NCBI RefSeq assembly: GCF_000987765.1
Contig: NZ_LAHP01000005.1
Coordinates: 1 to 64,000 of the forward strand
Direction: 5' to 3'
Origin: Arsukibacterium sp. MJ3
Lineage (GTDB): Bacteria > Pseudomonadota > Gammaproteobacteria > Enterobacterales > Alteromonadaceae
DNA length: 64,000 nucleotides
This document shows, one piece after another, positions 46,499-55,862 of this stretch. Every line of letters starts with the position of its first letter. Position 1 is the stretch's first letter. A model generated the notes under the pieces. The model was given only the letters and a program-made list of their open reading frames with translations, ran no database searches and was not told where the DNA came from. A program made the translations under genes and the position numbers.

Positions 46499-47373
46499 GC
46501 TGCGGCAAGTTGCCAAAACGCTTTAAGTAACGGTTGTTCTAATTTTCGGCTTAACATGCATACACCTAACTCAAACGGCTGGAACTGATAACCGATATCC
46601 AGAATACGCACCCGGTCACGCACCGGGCTATGCTGTATAACGGGTTCTGGTACCACGGCTACGCCACTACCCAACGCCACCATCGAGACAATAGCTTCGT
46701 GGCCATCTACTTTAACCGCTACTTGCGGGGTTATATTACTGGCGGCGAGCCATTGGTCGGTGCGTGAGCGCGCAGGGCCATGATCTGACTGCACCAGTGG
46801 TATTTCATTCCAGTTTATCGCGGTTGCGGCTAATAAGTCATTTACCTTACAGGGAATAATCGGTGCAATTAGCCAGACAGGTAGCTGAGCAATCCGCTGA
46901 AATATCATGGTAGTGGGTAACTGTTCCGGATAAGCCGCCAACGCAATATCTACCTCACCCGCTTTAATCTTTTCAAAGGCCATAGCGGCATCGCCAGTGG
47001 TTAAGGTAATGTCAGCTTTCGGGCACTGTAGTCGAAACTTATCCAGCATAGTGGGTAAGTGACTGTAACTAGCAGTAACAGTACAAAACAAGCGGATTTC
47101 ACCACTAAGCTCGGCGCTGGCCAACTGCAAATCCAGCTGTAACTGATGCCATTCATCCAGCCACAATCGGGCAAAGCGCTGCACCCGCACACCGGCCGTG
47201 GTGAGGTGTACGGAACGTTTGTCCCGGGTAAATAACATGCTACCCAGTTCGGCTTCCAACCGTTGGATCACCCGGGTCAGCGTAGACGGGCTTACGTACA
47301 TTTGCTCGCTGGTTTTTGCAAAATTTAAGCTAGAGGCTAAGTGCAAAAATAATTGAGTACTACGAATATCCAT
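46489..47373 (-). CDS. ilvY: LysR-type activator IlvY
   Basis: A 294-residue LysR regulator: N-terminal winged HTH (FLHLASSLNFAKTSEQMYVSPSTLTRVIQRLEAELGSMLFTRDKRS) and a substrate-binding domain. Divergent from ilvC, as in E. coli, where IlvY with acetohydroxy acid activates ilvC. The shared 176-base gap should hold the operators. Confidence 0.93.
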   Translation of the reverse strand: MDIRSTQLFLHLASSLNFAKTSEQMYVSPSTLTRVIQRLEAELGSMLFTRDKRSVHLTTAGVRVQRFARLWLDEWHQLQLDLQLASAELSGEIRLFCTVTASYSHLPTMLDKFRLQCPKADITLTTGDAAMAFEKIKAGEVDIALAAYPEQLPTTMIFQRIAQLPVWLIAPIIPCKVNDLLAATAINWNEIPLVQSDHGPARSRTDQWLAASNITPQVAVKVDGHEAIVSMVALGSGVAVVPEPVIQHSPVRDRVRILDIGYQFQPFELGVCMLSRKLEQPLLKAFWQLAAAKK

Positions 47374-47549
47374 GATTTACCATAATTTTGTATTGCATAT
47401 AGTGAAATACAGAATTTTAAATATATCACTTCCCGCAACAAGATGCAGTGGCTAATATGGTTTCATTAACGCGCATTTACGTTCCAGACAACGAGATGCC
47501 GCATAAGATAAGCCAGGCTTATCCGCCAAACTGAAGATTGAGACAGTGT

Positions 47550-49031
47550 ATGAGTAATTATTTTAATACCTTAAGTTTACGTCAGCAATTACAGCAATTG
47601 GGCCAATGTCGTTTTATGGATAAAGCGGAATTTAACGATGGCTGCAGTTTTATTAAAGACTGGAATATTGTTATTGTTGGTTGTGGTGCTCAGGGCTTAA
47701 ACCAAGGCTTAAATATGCGCGATTCTGGCTTAAACATTAGCTATGCACTGCGTAAAGAGGCTATTAGCGAACAGCGTGCGTCGTTTGAAAAAGCCAGCAG
47801 CAATGGCTTTACCGTTGGCACCTACCAGCAATTAATTCCACAAGCCGATTTAGTGTTAAACCTGACCCCGGATAAACAGCATAGCAGCGTAGTTGATGCA
47901 ATAATGCCATTAATGAAACAAGGTGCTACCTTGGCTTACTCGCACGGTTTTAATATTGTGGAAGAAGGTAAGCAAATCCGGCCTGATATTACCGTAGTGA
48001 TGGTGGCACCAAAATGTCCGGGTACCGAGGTACGGCATGAATATAAGCGTGGTTTTGGCGTGCCGACGTTAATTGCCGTGCACCCGGAGAACGACCCAAA
48101 AGATCAAGGCTTAGCGGTGGCAAAAGCTTATGCGTCAGCCACCGGTGGTGATAGAGCCGGGGTATTGCAGTCATCTTTTATTGCTGAAGTAAAATCAGAT
48201 TTAATGGGTGAGCAAACCATCTTGTGTGGCATGTTACAAACCGGTGCTGTGCTGGCGTTTGATAAGCTGGTGGCCGAGGGCACTGATGCTGGCTATGCCG
48301 CTACGTTAATACAATTCGGTTGGGAAACGGTTACCGAAGCATTAAAGCACGGTGGTATTACCAACATGATGGACCGGCTAAGTAACCCGGCCAAAATAAA
48401 AGCTTACGACTTAGCGGATGAGCTAAAAGTGATGTTACGGCCGTTATTTGAAAAACATATGGACGATATTATTAGTGGTGAGTTTTCCCGAACCATGATG
48501 GCTGACTGGGCTAATGATGATAAAAACCTGCTGCGCTGGCGCGAACAAACCCGTGACAGTGGCTTTGAGCAAGCGCCGGTGTCGGCTGAGAAAATTACTG
48601 AGCAAGACTACTTCGACCGTGGCATCTTATTAATAGCCATGGTAAAAGCCGGCGTAGAGCTGGCGTTTGAAACCATGGTTGACGCCGGTATTATTGCCGA
48701 ATCGGCGTACTATGAGTCGCTGCATGAAACGCCCTTAATTGCCAATACCATTGCCCGTAAGCGTTTATATGAAATGAATGTGGTTATTTCTGATACCGCG
48801 GAATATGGTAACTATTTATTTGCTCATGCCGCCGTGCCGCTGCTACGCGACAAGGTAAACCGTTTAAGCAGCGAGTATATTGGCAAGGGCCTGAGCCATA
48901 GCCAAACCGGGGTTGATAACCTGAAACTTATTGCGGTAAATGAGGCGATTCGGCAGCACCCGGTAGAAGTAATTGGTAAAAAATTACGTGGTTATATGAC
49001 CGCCATGCAACGAATTGAAGCGGCACATTAA
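47550..49031 (+). CDS. ilvC: Ketol-acid reductoisomerase, class II
   Basis: A 493-residue enzyme very close to the long E. coli type ([21 protein letters not shown](P)H-binding [31 protein letters not shown], and duplicated C-terminal knotted domains with [22 protein letters not shown]). It acts in valine, leucine and isoleucine synthesis. ATG 47550 is used; a TTG four codons earlier is unlikely. Confidence 0.96.
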   Translation: MSNYFNTLSLRQQLQQLGQCRFMDKAEFNDGCSFIKDWNIVIVGCGAQGLNQGLNMRDSGLNISYALRKEAISEQRASFEKASSNGFTVGTYQQLIPQADLVLNLTPDKQHSSVVDAIMPLMKQGATLAYSHGFNIVEEGKQIRPDITVVMVAPKCPGTEVRHEYKRGFGVPTLIAVHPENDPKDQGLAVAKAYASATGGDRAGVLQSSFIAEVKSDLMGEQTILCGMLQTGAVLAFDKLVAEGTDAGYAATLIQFGWETVTEALKHGGITNMMDRLSNPAKIKAYDLADELKVMLRPLFEKHMDDIISGEFSRTMMADWANDDKNLLRWREQTRDSGFEQAPVSAEKITEQDYFDRGILLIAMVKAGVELAFETMVDAGIIAESAYYESLHETPLIANTIARKRLYEMNVVISDTAEYGNYLFAHAAVPLLRDKVNRLSSEYIGKGLSHSQTGVDNLKLIAVNEAIRQHPVEVIGKKLRGYMTAMQRIEAAH

Positions 49032-49130
49032 GCCTACTGCAAGAATAATGTGGTTAATGGCAGCTAAACACAGAGTAAAGCCTGTTTAGTGCCAGACCAA
49101 TAACGATGTTATACGTGGACCTTGGTTGTT

Positions 49131-49160
49131 TTGCCCCGCTTGTCGGGGCTTTTTTTTGCG
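49131..49160 (+). terminator. ilvC terminator, first copy of a 30 bp direct repeat
   Basis: GCCCCGCTTGTCGGGGC with eight T's: a strong intrinsic terminator 100 bases past the ilvC stop. The whole 30 bases, including flanking TT and GCG, recur exactly at 49827-49856. The region 49161-49381 that follows is AT-rich and shows no gene; it probably holds the promoter of the next gene. Confidence 0.92.
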
Positions 49161-49381
49161 GCAATCATAATTAAATTTTTTAGTTATCAATTAAACGGCT
49201 ACGAAAAATTTTGATAAAAAGCATTTAGTGCATAAATGCTAACAAAATAAATACATTTGACGTTAACCTGACGAGGGACGCTAGTTACAGTGACTTGTGT
49301 ATTGTATAAGTTACAAAAGTAGCATATAAAGGTAACAAAATAAAATCTGACACCGGCAAAATTAATGAATAAGAAATTTCA

Positions 49382-49771
49382 ATGTTTAAATCCATAATTT
49401 TTGCAGCGATTATGCTTTTTAGTTCATATGGCGTGACAGCAAATACGGCAAATACTCAGCAAGTTCAGGTAGATATACCACAGGTTGGTATTCAGCCAAT
49501 AGTTTTTTATATAGTGAATAAAACCAATGGTAGTACGAAGGTGTGTGTTTCTTCAGGAAATATTTGTAATGAAATACCCGGCACTGGCACCGTTAGTGAA
49601 GATATGGCTTTTTTTGAACTGTCGCACAACAATGGCGAAAATTTTAACATAAGTTTAATAAATTTCCTCGAAACCGAATATACCCAAGACAACGGTATGA
49701 GTTGTCGCCAATCTTCAACTTGCGGTTCTGATAATGATTGTACAGCTGTATTGACGTGTAAAAAGGACTGA
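49382..49771 (+). CDS. Small cysteine-rich secreted protein of unknown function
   Basis: A 129-residue protein with a signal peptide (MFKSIIFAAIMLFSSYGVTA, cleavage before NTANT). The mature part has six Cys: a VCVSSGNIC pair and four in the C-terminal 27 residues (SCRQSSTC, DCTAVLTC), so disulfides are likely. It is low in GC compared with ilvC and mgsA and is bracketed by identical terminators. I do not recognise the family; an exported or surface peptide role is all the sequence supports. Confidence 0.6.
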   Translation: MFKSIIFAAIMLFSSYGVTANTANTQQVQVDIPQVGIQPIVFYIVNKTNGSTKVCVSSGNICNEIPGTGTVSEDMAFFELSHNNGENFNISLINFLETEYTQDNGMSCRQSSTCGSDNDCTAVLTCKKD

Positions 49772-49826
49772 CTACTTTTTTTGATACAGAGGTTAGTAAT
49801 ATTCATATAAGAATTTCATGTGTATC

Positions 49827-49856
49827 TTGCCCCGCTTGTCGGGGCTTTTTTTTGCG
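49827..49856 (+). terminator. Second copy of the 30 bp terminator repeat
   Basis: Identical to 49131-49160: GCCCCGCTTGTCGGGGC followed by eight T's. It ends the secreted-protein gene and lies 36 bases before mgsA. Confidence 0.92.
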
Positions 49857-49892
49857 TGTAAGGTCAGTATTATAGTAACCGCGAGATAGCCT

Positions 49893-50324
49893 ATGAAAAA
49901 CATTGCCCTGGTGGCCCATGATGGCAAAAAAGACACCTTGCTAGACTGGATTGGTAAACATAAAGCATTTTTTGCTGATAAAACCCTATTTGCAACCGGA
50001 ACTACCGGCCAGCTTGTGGCGGAAACCTTGCAACAACCGGTGCAATGTATGGCGAGCGGCCCTTTAGGCGGAGATCAGCAAATTGGGGCGTTAATTGCTG
50101 AGCAAAAAATAGATTGGCTCATTTTTTTCTGGGATCCGTTATCGTCGCAGCCGCATGATCCCGATGTTAAAGCCTTGATCCGCTTAGCGGTGGTCTGGAA
50201 TATTCCGGTGGCCTGTAACCGCGCCACCGCCGACTTTATTATTCACTCCAGTTTATATCAGCAAAATTATCAGCGCGAGGTGCCAGATTTTTCGGCACAT
50301 AACAAACGCCTTAGCACACCGTAA
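49893..50324 (+). CDS. mgsA: Methylglyoxal synthase
   Basis: A 143-residue enzyme ([71 protein letters not shown]). The catalytic Asp lies in GGDQQIG. It converts dihydroxyacetone phosphate to methylglyoxal, a bypass that relieves sugar-phosphate stress. It is a few residues shorter at the N-terminus than the E. coli protein. Confidence 0.95.
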   Translation: MKNIALVAHDGKKDTLLDWIGKHKAFFADKTLFATGTTGQLVAETLQQPVQCMASGPLGGDQQIGALIAEQKIDWLIFFWDPLSSQPHDPDVKALIRLAVVWNIPVACNRATADFIIHSSLYQQNYQREVPDFSAHNKRLSTP

Positions 50325-50370
50325 CTGACGCAGGTGTAGTTAAACTTTTTTGCTGGCAAGGATAAAATTA

Positions 50371-51054
50371 ATGTATCCGAAAACCCATAAATCTCATCGC
50401 GTTGGCTGGCTTAGAGCGGCTGTATTAGGGGCGAATGATGGCATAGTGTCTACCGCCAGCCTGATCTTGGGGGTGGCCGCTGCCGGTAGCAGTCAGCAAG
50501 CTATATTAGTCGCTGGCGTGGCGGCTTTAGTGGCTGGTGCTATGTCGATGGCAGCTGGTGAATACGTATCGGTAAGCTCACAAGCAGATACCGAAACTGC
50601 AGATTTAAAACTAGAAGCTATGGAATTAGCGGAGCAACCAGCACAGGAACGAACCGAATTGGCCGCTATTTATACTAAGCGCGGCATTGAACCGGTGTTG
50701 GCAATGGAAGTTGCCCGGCAGTTAATGGCCCATGATGCTCTGGCAGCGCATGCCCGTGACGAGCTGGGTATATCAAGCACCGTTAGCGCGCGGCCAATAC
50801 AGGCGGCGTTTTCTTCGGCATTGGCTTTTACCTTAGGTGCCGCCTGGCCATTGTTACTGGTAATGATGTTTTCATCGCAGCTTATGCTGGCGATGGCGGC
50901 AGGGTCTTTAGTCGGGTTGGCGTTACTTGGTGCGCTGGCAGCGAAAGCAGGCGGGGCGCCTATGCTGCGCGCGGCAATGCGGGTTAGTTGTTGGGGCGCT
51001 GGCGCCATGGCGCTTACCGCATTAATTGGCAGCTTATTTGGCGTAGTCACTTAA
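50371..51054 (+). CDS. VIT/CCC1-family iron or manganese transporter
   Basis: A 227-residue membrane protein with about five helices, GANDGIVSTASLILGVAAA and AGAMSMAAGEYVSVSSQADTE being the family hallmarks. A cytosolic metal-binding helical region (EAMELAEQPAQERTELAAIY) lies between helices 2 and 3. It exports or sequesters Fe2+/Mn2+. ATG 50371 is chosen over a TTG seven codons upstream. The iron importer 1 kb downstream fits an iron-handling neighbourhood. Confidence 0.85.
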   Translation: MYPKTHKSHRVGWLRAAVLGANDGIVSTASLILGVAAAGSSQQAILVAGVAALVAGAMSMAAGEYVSVSSQADTETADLKLEAMELAEQPAQERTELAAIYTKRGIEPVLAMEVARQLMAHDALAAHARDELGISSTVSARPIQAAFSSALAFTLGAAWPLLLVMMFSSQLMLAMAAGSLVGLALLGALAAKAGGAPMLRAAMRVSCWGAGAMALTALIGSLFGVVT

Positions 51055-51124
51055 TATGCTGTGTTAATAGCAATGTTAGCGCTATCTATTGCATAATGGC
51101 GCCTTTTCAGATGTTGGAATAACT

Positions 51125-51934
51125 ATGACTGCAGTTGTTGTTGGCCCGTTGGCCTTGCCGCTTAGCCCCATGTTGTTGCTAATAAGTGTGTTGCTGGGTT
51201 TGTTGGTAGCCGCCTTGGTTGGCCGTAAATATCAGGTATCGGTTACTGATCCACTGTTAACCATTTTGCTCGGCAGTTTGCTTATTGGCCGGCTGGTGTT
51301 TGTTGCCCGTTTTGCTGACAATTACCAAAATGTCTGGCAGATGCTGGATATTAGAGACCGCGGCTTTGACCTGGTAGCCACCGTATTGGCGGCGCTGACG
51401 ATCTTAATCTGGTTATTATGGCGCCGTCGCCAGCAGCGCCAGGCATTGTTGGCCGGAGTATTGACAGTAGCAATGTTATTTGGGGCCTTTAGTTCGGTTA
51501 TTTATCTGGGCCGCCAGCAGGCTGTGTTACCAGATCTTACGTTGCAACAGTTAAATGGCGACAGTGTTAATCTGGCGGAATTAGGCCGGGGGCAGTTAAC
51601 GGTAGTAAATTTGTGGGCGACCTGGTGCGCGCCGTGTCGGCGCGAAATGCCGGTACTGCAGCACGCCGAGCAGCAATACCCCGAAGTGCGTTTTGTGCTG
51701 CTAAATCAACGCGAGCATCCTGAAACGGTACACTATTATTTGCAGCAAGCAGGTTTGCAGTTTCAGCATTTATTATTGGATCGCCAAGGGCAGTTAGCCA
51801 CTGATTTGGGGGCCTACGGTTTACCTATGACCCTCTATTTTAGTGCTGAAGGCCAGTTGTTACAAAGCCATATGGGTGAGCTTTCAGCGGCTAGCCTGGC
51901 GCAAAGTTTACAGCAATTGACCGGTCAGCAATAA
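51125..51934 (+). CDS. Membrane-anchored TlpA-like thioredoxin
   Basis: A 269-residue protein. The N-terminal 125 residues have about four membrane segments resembling a trimmed prolipoprotein diacylglyceryl transferase. A periplasmic thioredoxin domain follows, with WCAPC (Cys168/Cys171), cis-Pro in YGLPMTLYF and an LLNQREHPETV stretch. It probably reduces periplasmic disulfides or protects against peroxide. ATG 51125 has GGAA upstream; a TTG at 51089 is less likely. Confidence 0.82.
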   Translation: MTAVVVGPLALPLSPMLLLISVLLGLLVAALVGRKYQVSVTDPLLTILLGSLLIGRLVFVARFADNYQNVWQMLDIRDRGFDLVATVLAALTILIWLLWRRRQQRQALLAGVLTVAMLFGAFSSVIYLGRQQAVLPDLTLQQLNGDSVNLAELGRGQLTVVNLWATWCAPCRREMPVLQHAEQQYPEVRFVLLNQREHPETVHYYLQQAGLQFQHLLLDRQGQLATDLGAYGLPMTLYFSAEGQLLQSHMGELSAASLAQSLQQLTGQQ

Positions 51935-51996
51935 ATAGGCTGATAGCATGGGTTTAGCACATGAGAACAAGCGAAAAAATATCACATGAAACGTAT

Positions 51997-52011
51997 TGAG
52001 AATAATTCGTG
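51997..52011 (+). promoter_or_regulatory. Candidate Fur box before the iron ABC operon
   Basis: TGAGAATAATTCGTG matches the left side and centre of the 7-1-7 Fur consensus TGATAATNATTATCA well and the right side poorly. It lies 66 bases before the binding-protein start, where a promoter is expected. Confidence 0.5.
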
Positions 52012-52076
52012 TTTATGTTTATATAGCGGCTTTACAGCGTTCTCAACAGAAAACCCTGACATTGGAGTAGGCTTTT

Positions 52077-53096
52077 ATGCGTATTAAACCCACCCTATTA
52101 ATTATTTCTGCGCTGGCCAGTGCCTTGGTCAGCACTACATCAGTATTTGCTAACGAAGTTAATATTTATTCTGCCCGCCAGGAAGAGCTGATTAAGCCGC
52201 TGCTGGATAATTTTAGCCGTGACACCGGTATTAAAGTGAACCTTATTACCGGAAAGCCAGATGAACTGATTAGCCGACTGGCAAGCGAGGGCCGTAATAG
52301 CCCGGCAGATTTGCTGATTAGCACCGATGTTGGCCGTTTATATCGGGCTAAGGTGCGGGGCGTATTACAACCTATTCAATCTGATGTGTTAACCAGTGCT
52401 ATTGCGGCAGAACTGCGCGATCCTGCAGGCCAGTGGTATGGGTTAACTATGCGTGCCCGGCCCATTATGTACGTGCCCGGCAAAGTTAACCCGGATGAGT
52501 TGTCCAGCTATGCGGCGCTAACCGATCCTAAATGGCGCGGTAGAATTTGTGTGCGTTCATCGGACAATATTTATAACCAGTCGATGGTCGCCGGGCTAAT
52601 TGCCCATCAAGGCGTTGCTGCTACTGAACAATGGGTAAAAGGGCTGGTAGCCAATTTTGCCCGGCCACCACAAGGTGGTGATCGCGATCAAATTAGTGCG
52701 GCTGCCAATGGCGTGTGTGACATTGCCATTGCTAATACCTATTATTTAGGTGGCATGCTCTCTGAGCCAGAGCAACGTGCCACGGCTGAAAAAGTAAAGG
52801 TATTTTGGCCTGAGCAAGCCGGTAATGGTGTGCATGTGAATATTTCAGGCGCCGGTGTTGCGGCCTATGCGCCTAATAAAGCCAATGCGGTACGTTTGCT
52901 TGAGTATATGGTAACTGAAGAGGCCCAGAGCTGGTATGCGCAGGTTAATCATGAATACCCGATATTGGCAGGTGTTAAGTCCAGTGCCCTGTTACAAAAT
53001 TTTGGCGAGTTTAAAGCCGACCAGCTAAATCTGGAAAAACTGGGTGAGCTAAACGGCGAAGCGATCCGAGTAATGGACAGGGCTGGTTGGCGTTAA
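52077..53096 (+). CDS. fbpA: Ferric iron ABC transporter, periplasmic binding protein
   Basis: A 339-residue class II binding protein with a signal peptide (cleavage after SVFA) and the FutA/FbpA layout: EVNIYSARQEELIKPLLDNFSRDTG, LISTDVGRLYRAK, and the tyrosine pair in IANTYYLGGML that ligates Fe3+. It delivers iron to the permease and ATPase that follow. The symbol is given by family; futA would be equally apt. Confidence 0.88.
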   Translation: MRIKPTLLIISALASALVSTTSVFANEVNIYSARQEELIKPLLDNFSRDTGIKVNLITGKPDELISRLASEGRNSPADLLISTDVGRLYRAKVRGVLQPIQSDVLTSAIAAELRDPAGQWYGLTMRARPIMYVPGKVNPDELSSYAALTDPKWRGRICVRSSDNIYNQSMVAGLIAHQGVAATEQWVKGLVANFARPPQGGDRDQISAAANGVCDIAIANTYYLGGMLSEPEQRATAEKVKVFWPEQAGNGVHVNISGAGVAAYAPNKANAVRLLEYMVTEEAQSWYAQVNHEYPILAGVKSSALLQNFGEFKADQLNLEKLGELNGEAIRVMDRAGWR

Positions 53097-53124
53097 TTGC
53101 TAAACCGGGCCAGCAAGAGGTGGT

Positions 53125-54759
53125 ATGTCGCCAATTAAAGCAGATATCTGGCGCTGGTCAGTACTAATACCGGCATTGCTGTTAGCCATGCCGGTAATAG
53201 TGGTTTTTGCCAGTGTGCTCAGCCCCGACATTGAAGTTTGGCGTCACCTGCGACAAACGGTACTGGCGGATTATATTACTAACTCGCTGCTACTGGCGTT
53301 TGGCACTGGCGTAGGCGCATTACTTATTGGTACCGGTAGCGCCTGGCTGGTAAGCCAATATCAATTTTACGGTCGCCGTCTGTTGCAGTGGTTATTATTA
53401 CTGCCACTGGCTATGCCCGCTTATATTATTGCTTATACCTATACCGGCATGCTTGATTTCGCTGGGCCATTACAACAAGCTTTACGCCGCTATTTTGGTT
53501 GGGAGTATGGCGATTATTGGTTTCCGGAAATCCGCTCGTTAACCGGTGCCATTCTGATGTTATCGCTGGTGTTATATCCTTATGTTTACATGCTGGCGCG
53601 CAGTGCGTTTCGTGAGCAATCGGTCAGTATGCTCGAAGCCAGCCGAACCCTGGGGTTTAGCCCGCGGCAGCACTTCTGGAAAGTGGCTTTACCACTGGCC
53701 CGCCCGGCATTACTTACCGGTGCGGCACTGGCCATGATGGAAGCCTTTGCTGATTACGGTACCGTACAATATTTTGGTATTGCCACCTTTACAACCGGTA
53801 TTTTTCGCACCTGGTTTGGTATGGGCAGCCAGGGTGGTGCCGCGCAGCTGGCAGCGCTGCTAAGTACTTTTGTGTTGGTACTGCTAGTGCTAGAGCAGTG
53901 GTCGAGACGAAAAATTCGCTATTTTTTTCAAGGCCAGCGTCAGCAATATAGTCCGCTACGTCTTTTATCGCCATTACGTCAGTTGCTGGTAGCGCTGCTG
54001 TGCCTGTTGCCGGTATTACTGGGCTTTATTATTCCGGCTACTCAGCTGGCTAGCTGGGCCTTGCCAAACTGGGCGGTATTACTGTCGGCAGATTTTATCC
54101 GCTTAATCTGGAACAGTTTTAGCCTGGCGGCGCTAGCGGCGGTGTTGTCGGTTATGTTAGCACTGCTATTTGGCTATGCCAGCCGGTTAAGACGCGACCC
54201 ACTAGTGCGTTTGCCGGTGCGGCTAGCTGCACTGGGTTATGCTATTCCGGGTACGGTCATTGCCATTGGCGTAATGATACCGCTGGCTTGGGTAGATAGA
54301 AATATCGACTTGCTGGCAGAGCAATGGTTTGATGTACGCACGGGCTTATTGTTATCCGGTACCTTATTTGCGCTGTTACTGGCTTATAGCGTGCGGTTTT
54401 TGGCTGTGTCATTACACAGCGTTGAAGCCGGCCTTCAGCGGATAAAGCCCAGTATGGATAATGCCGCCCGTTCACTGGGTGCCAGCCCGCTACAAGTGTT
54501 ACGTCAAGTGCATGTTCCGCTGCTGCGTGGCAGTGTGTTAACGGCATTAATGTTAGTGTTTGTTGACGTTTTAAAAGAATTGCCAGCAACCTTGATTTTA
54601 CGACCGTTTAATTTTAATACCCTGGCCGTGCGCACCTATGAGCTTGCTTCAGATGAGCGACTGGCCGATGCGGCATTGCCAGCACTGGCTATTGTTTGTG
54701 TCAGTATTATTCCGGTTATTTTGTTATCGCGCACGCTGGATGCCAGCAGAGGATCTTAA
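53125..54759 (+). CDS. fbpB: Ferric iron ABC transporter permease
   Basis: A 544-residue fused two-domain permease with about 12 membrane segments. It has two EAA loops, EASRTLGFSPRQHFWKVALPLARPAL and NAARSLGASPLQVLRQVHVPLL, which dock the ATPase. It belongs to the FbpB/SfuB group. It lies 28 bases behind fbpA and two bases before fbpC. Confidence 0.9.
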   Translation: MSPIKADIWRWSVLIPALLLAMPVIVVFASVLSPDIEVWRHLRQTVLADYITNSLLLAFGTGVGALLIGTGSAWLVSQYQFYGRRLLQWLLLLPLAMPAYIIAYTYTGMLDFAGPLQQALRRYFGWEYGDYWFPEIRSLTGAILMLSLVLYPYVYMLARSAFREQSVSMLEASRTLGFSPRQHFWKVALPLARPALLTGAALAMMEAFADYGTVQYFGIATFTTGIFRTWFGMGSQGGAAQLAALLSTFVLVLLVLEQWSRRKIRYFFQGQRQQYSPLRLLSPLRQLLVALLCLLPVLLGFIIPATQLASWALPNWAVLLSADFIRLIWNSFSLAALAAVLSVMLALLFGYASRLRRDPLVRLPVRLAALGYAIPGTVIAIGVMIPLAWVDRNIDLLAEQWFDVRTGLLLSGTLFALLLAYSVRFLAVSLHSVEAGLQRIKPSMDNAARSLGASPLQVLRQVHVPLLRGSVLTALMLVFVDVLKELPATLILRPFNFNTLAVRTYELASDERLADAALPALAIVCVSIIPVILLSRTLDASRGS

Positions 54760-54761
54760 GC

Positions 54762-55799
54762 ATGTTAGTTCTGGATAAGCTGGCAGTAGCCTATGGCCCA
54801 CATGTGGTAGTTAAAGATGTGAGCTTTGCTTTGGCTGAGGGCCAGATAGGTTGCTTGGTTGGCCCCTCTGGCTGTGGTAAAACCACTTTGCTGCGGGCTA
54901 TTGCCGGCTTTGAACCGGCGGCCAGTGGCAGTATTAGCCTGCAGCAGCAGGTGGTCAGTAACCAGCAAATCCAGCTGGCGACTGAGCAACGCCGGGTGGG
55001 CATGGTGTTTCAGGATTTTGCTTTATTTCCGCATTTATCGGTGGCCGCTAACATCAGTTTCGGTTTGCAAGGTCAAAGTCATCAACAAAAGCAAAGCAAG
55101 GTAAAACAACTGCTGCAATTAGTGGGTTTACCTGATTTAGCCGAGCGTTACCCGCATCAGTTATCGGGTGGCCAGCAACAACGTGTGGCGCTGGCCCGGG
55201 CACTGGCACCAGAACCTAAGGTATTACTGTTAGATGAACCGTTTTCTAGTCTGGATGCTGAACTACGCGAAGCACTGGCCCGCGACATAAGACATATTTT
55301 ACAACAACTTAAAATTACGGCAGTAATGGTAACGCATGATCAATTTGAAGCCTTTACCATGGCCGATATGGTTGGGGTAATGCAGCATGGTAAGTTACAA
55401 CAATGGGCTACGCCGTATGAGCTCTATCATAAACCCGCTAGTCGTTTCGTAGCAGACTTTGTTGGCCGTGGCGTGCTGCTACCGGGTGACATGCTCGATG
55501 CCAGACAGGTGCAAACTTGTTTGGGCATTTTTAACCAGCGTTATTTACAAAATGCCAGTAGTGGCGATAAGGTAGATGTACTGATCCGGCCTGATGATAT
55601 TGTACATGATGATGCCAGTGGTATTACCGCCCGTGTAGTGGAAAAGTCATTCCGGGGCTCGCATATTCTGTATACGTTGGCACTTAGCGGTGGCGAACAG
55701 GTATATTGTTTAGCCTTAAGCCATCATAATCATGCCATTGGTGAGCAAATTGGCATCCGGCTCGATTTAGACCATCTGGTGATGTTTCCGCGTATTTAG
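54762..55799 (+). CDS. fbpC: Ferric iron ABC transporter ATP-binding protein
   Basis: A 345-residue ABC ATPase of the FbpC/CysA type: Walker A GPSGCGKTT, signature LSGGQQQR, Walker B VLLLDEPFSSLD, switch VTHDQFEAF, plus a C-terminal TOBE-like regulatory domain (DVLIRPDDIVHDD, VVEKSFRGSHILYTL). ATG 54762 directly follows the permease stop; the longer open frame lies inside fbpB. Confidence 0.9.
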   Translation: MLVLDKLAVAYGPHVVVKDVSFALAEGQIGCLVGPSGCGKTTLLRAIAGFEPAASGSISLQQQVVSNQQIQLATEQRRVGMVFQDFALFPHLSVAANISFGLQGQSHQQKQSKVKQLLQLVGLPDLAERYPHQLSGGQQQRVALARALAPEPKVLLLDEPFSSLDAELREALARDIRHILQQLKITAVMVTHDQFEAFTMADMVGVMQHGKLQQWATPYELYHKPASRFVADFVGRGVLLPGDMLDARQVQTCLGIFNQRYLQNASSGDKVDVLIRPDDIVHDDASGITARVVEKSFRGSHILYTLALSGGEQVYCLALSHHNHAIGEQIGIRLDLDHLVMFPRI

Positions 55800-55862
55800 T
55801 AATAAAAATGGGACACCCTGTGTCAGCGGCATCCCATCCAGGAACTACTATTAGCTTTGTTG

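Noticed and set aside
55800-55862. Bidirectional terminator between fbpC and the hydrolase gene
   Set aside because: GACACCCTGTGTC and TGGGA/TCCCA pairings exist, but the stem is short and broken and no T-run follows, so I did not annotate it.
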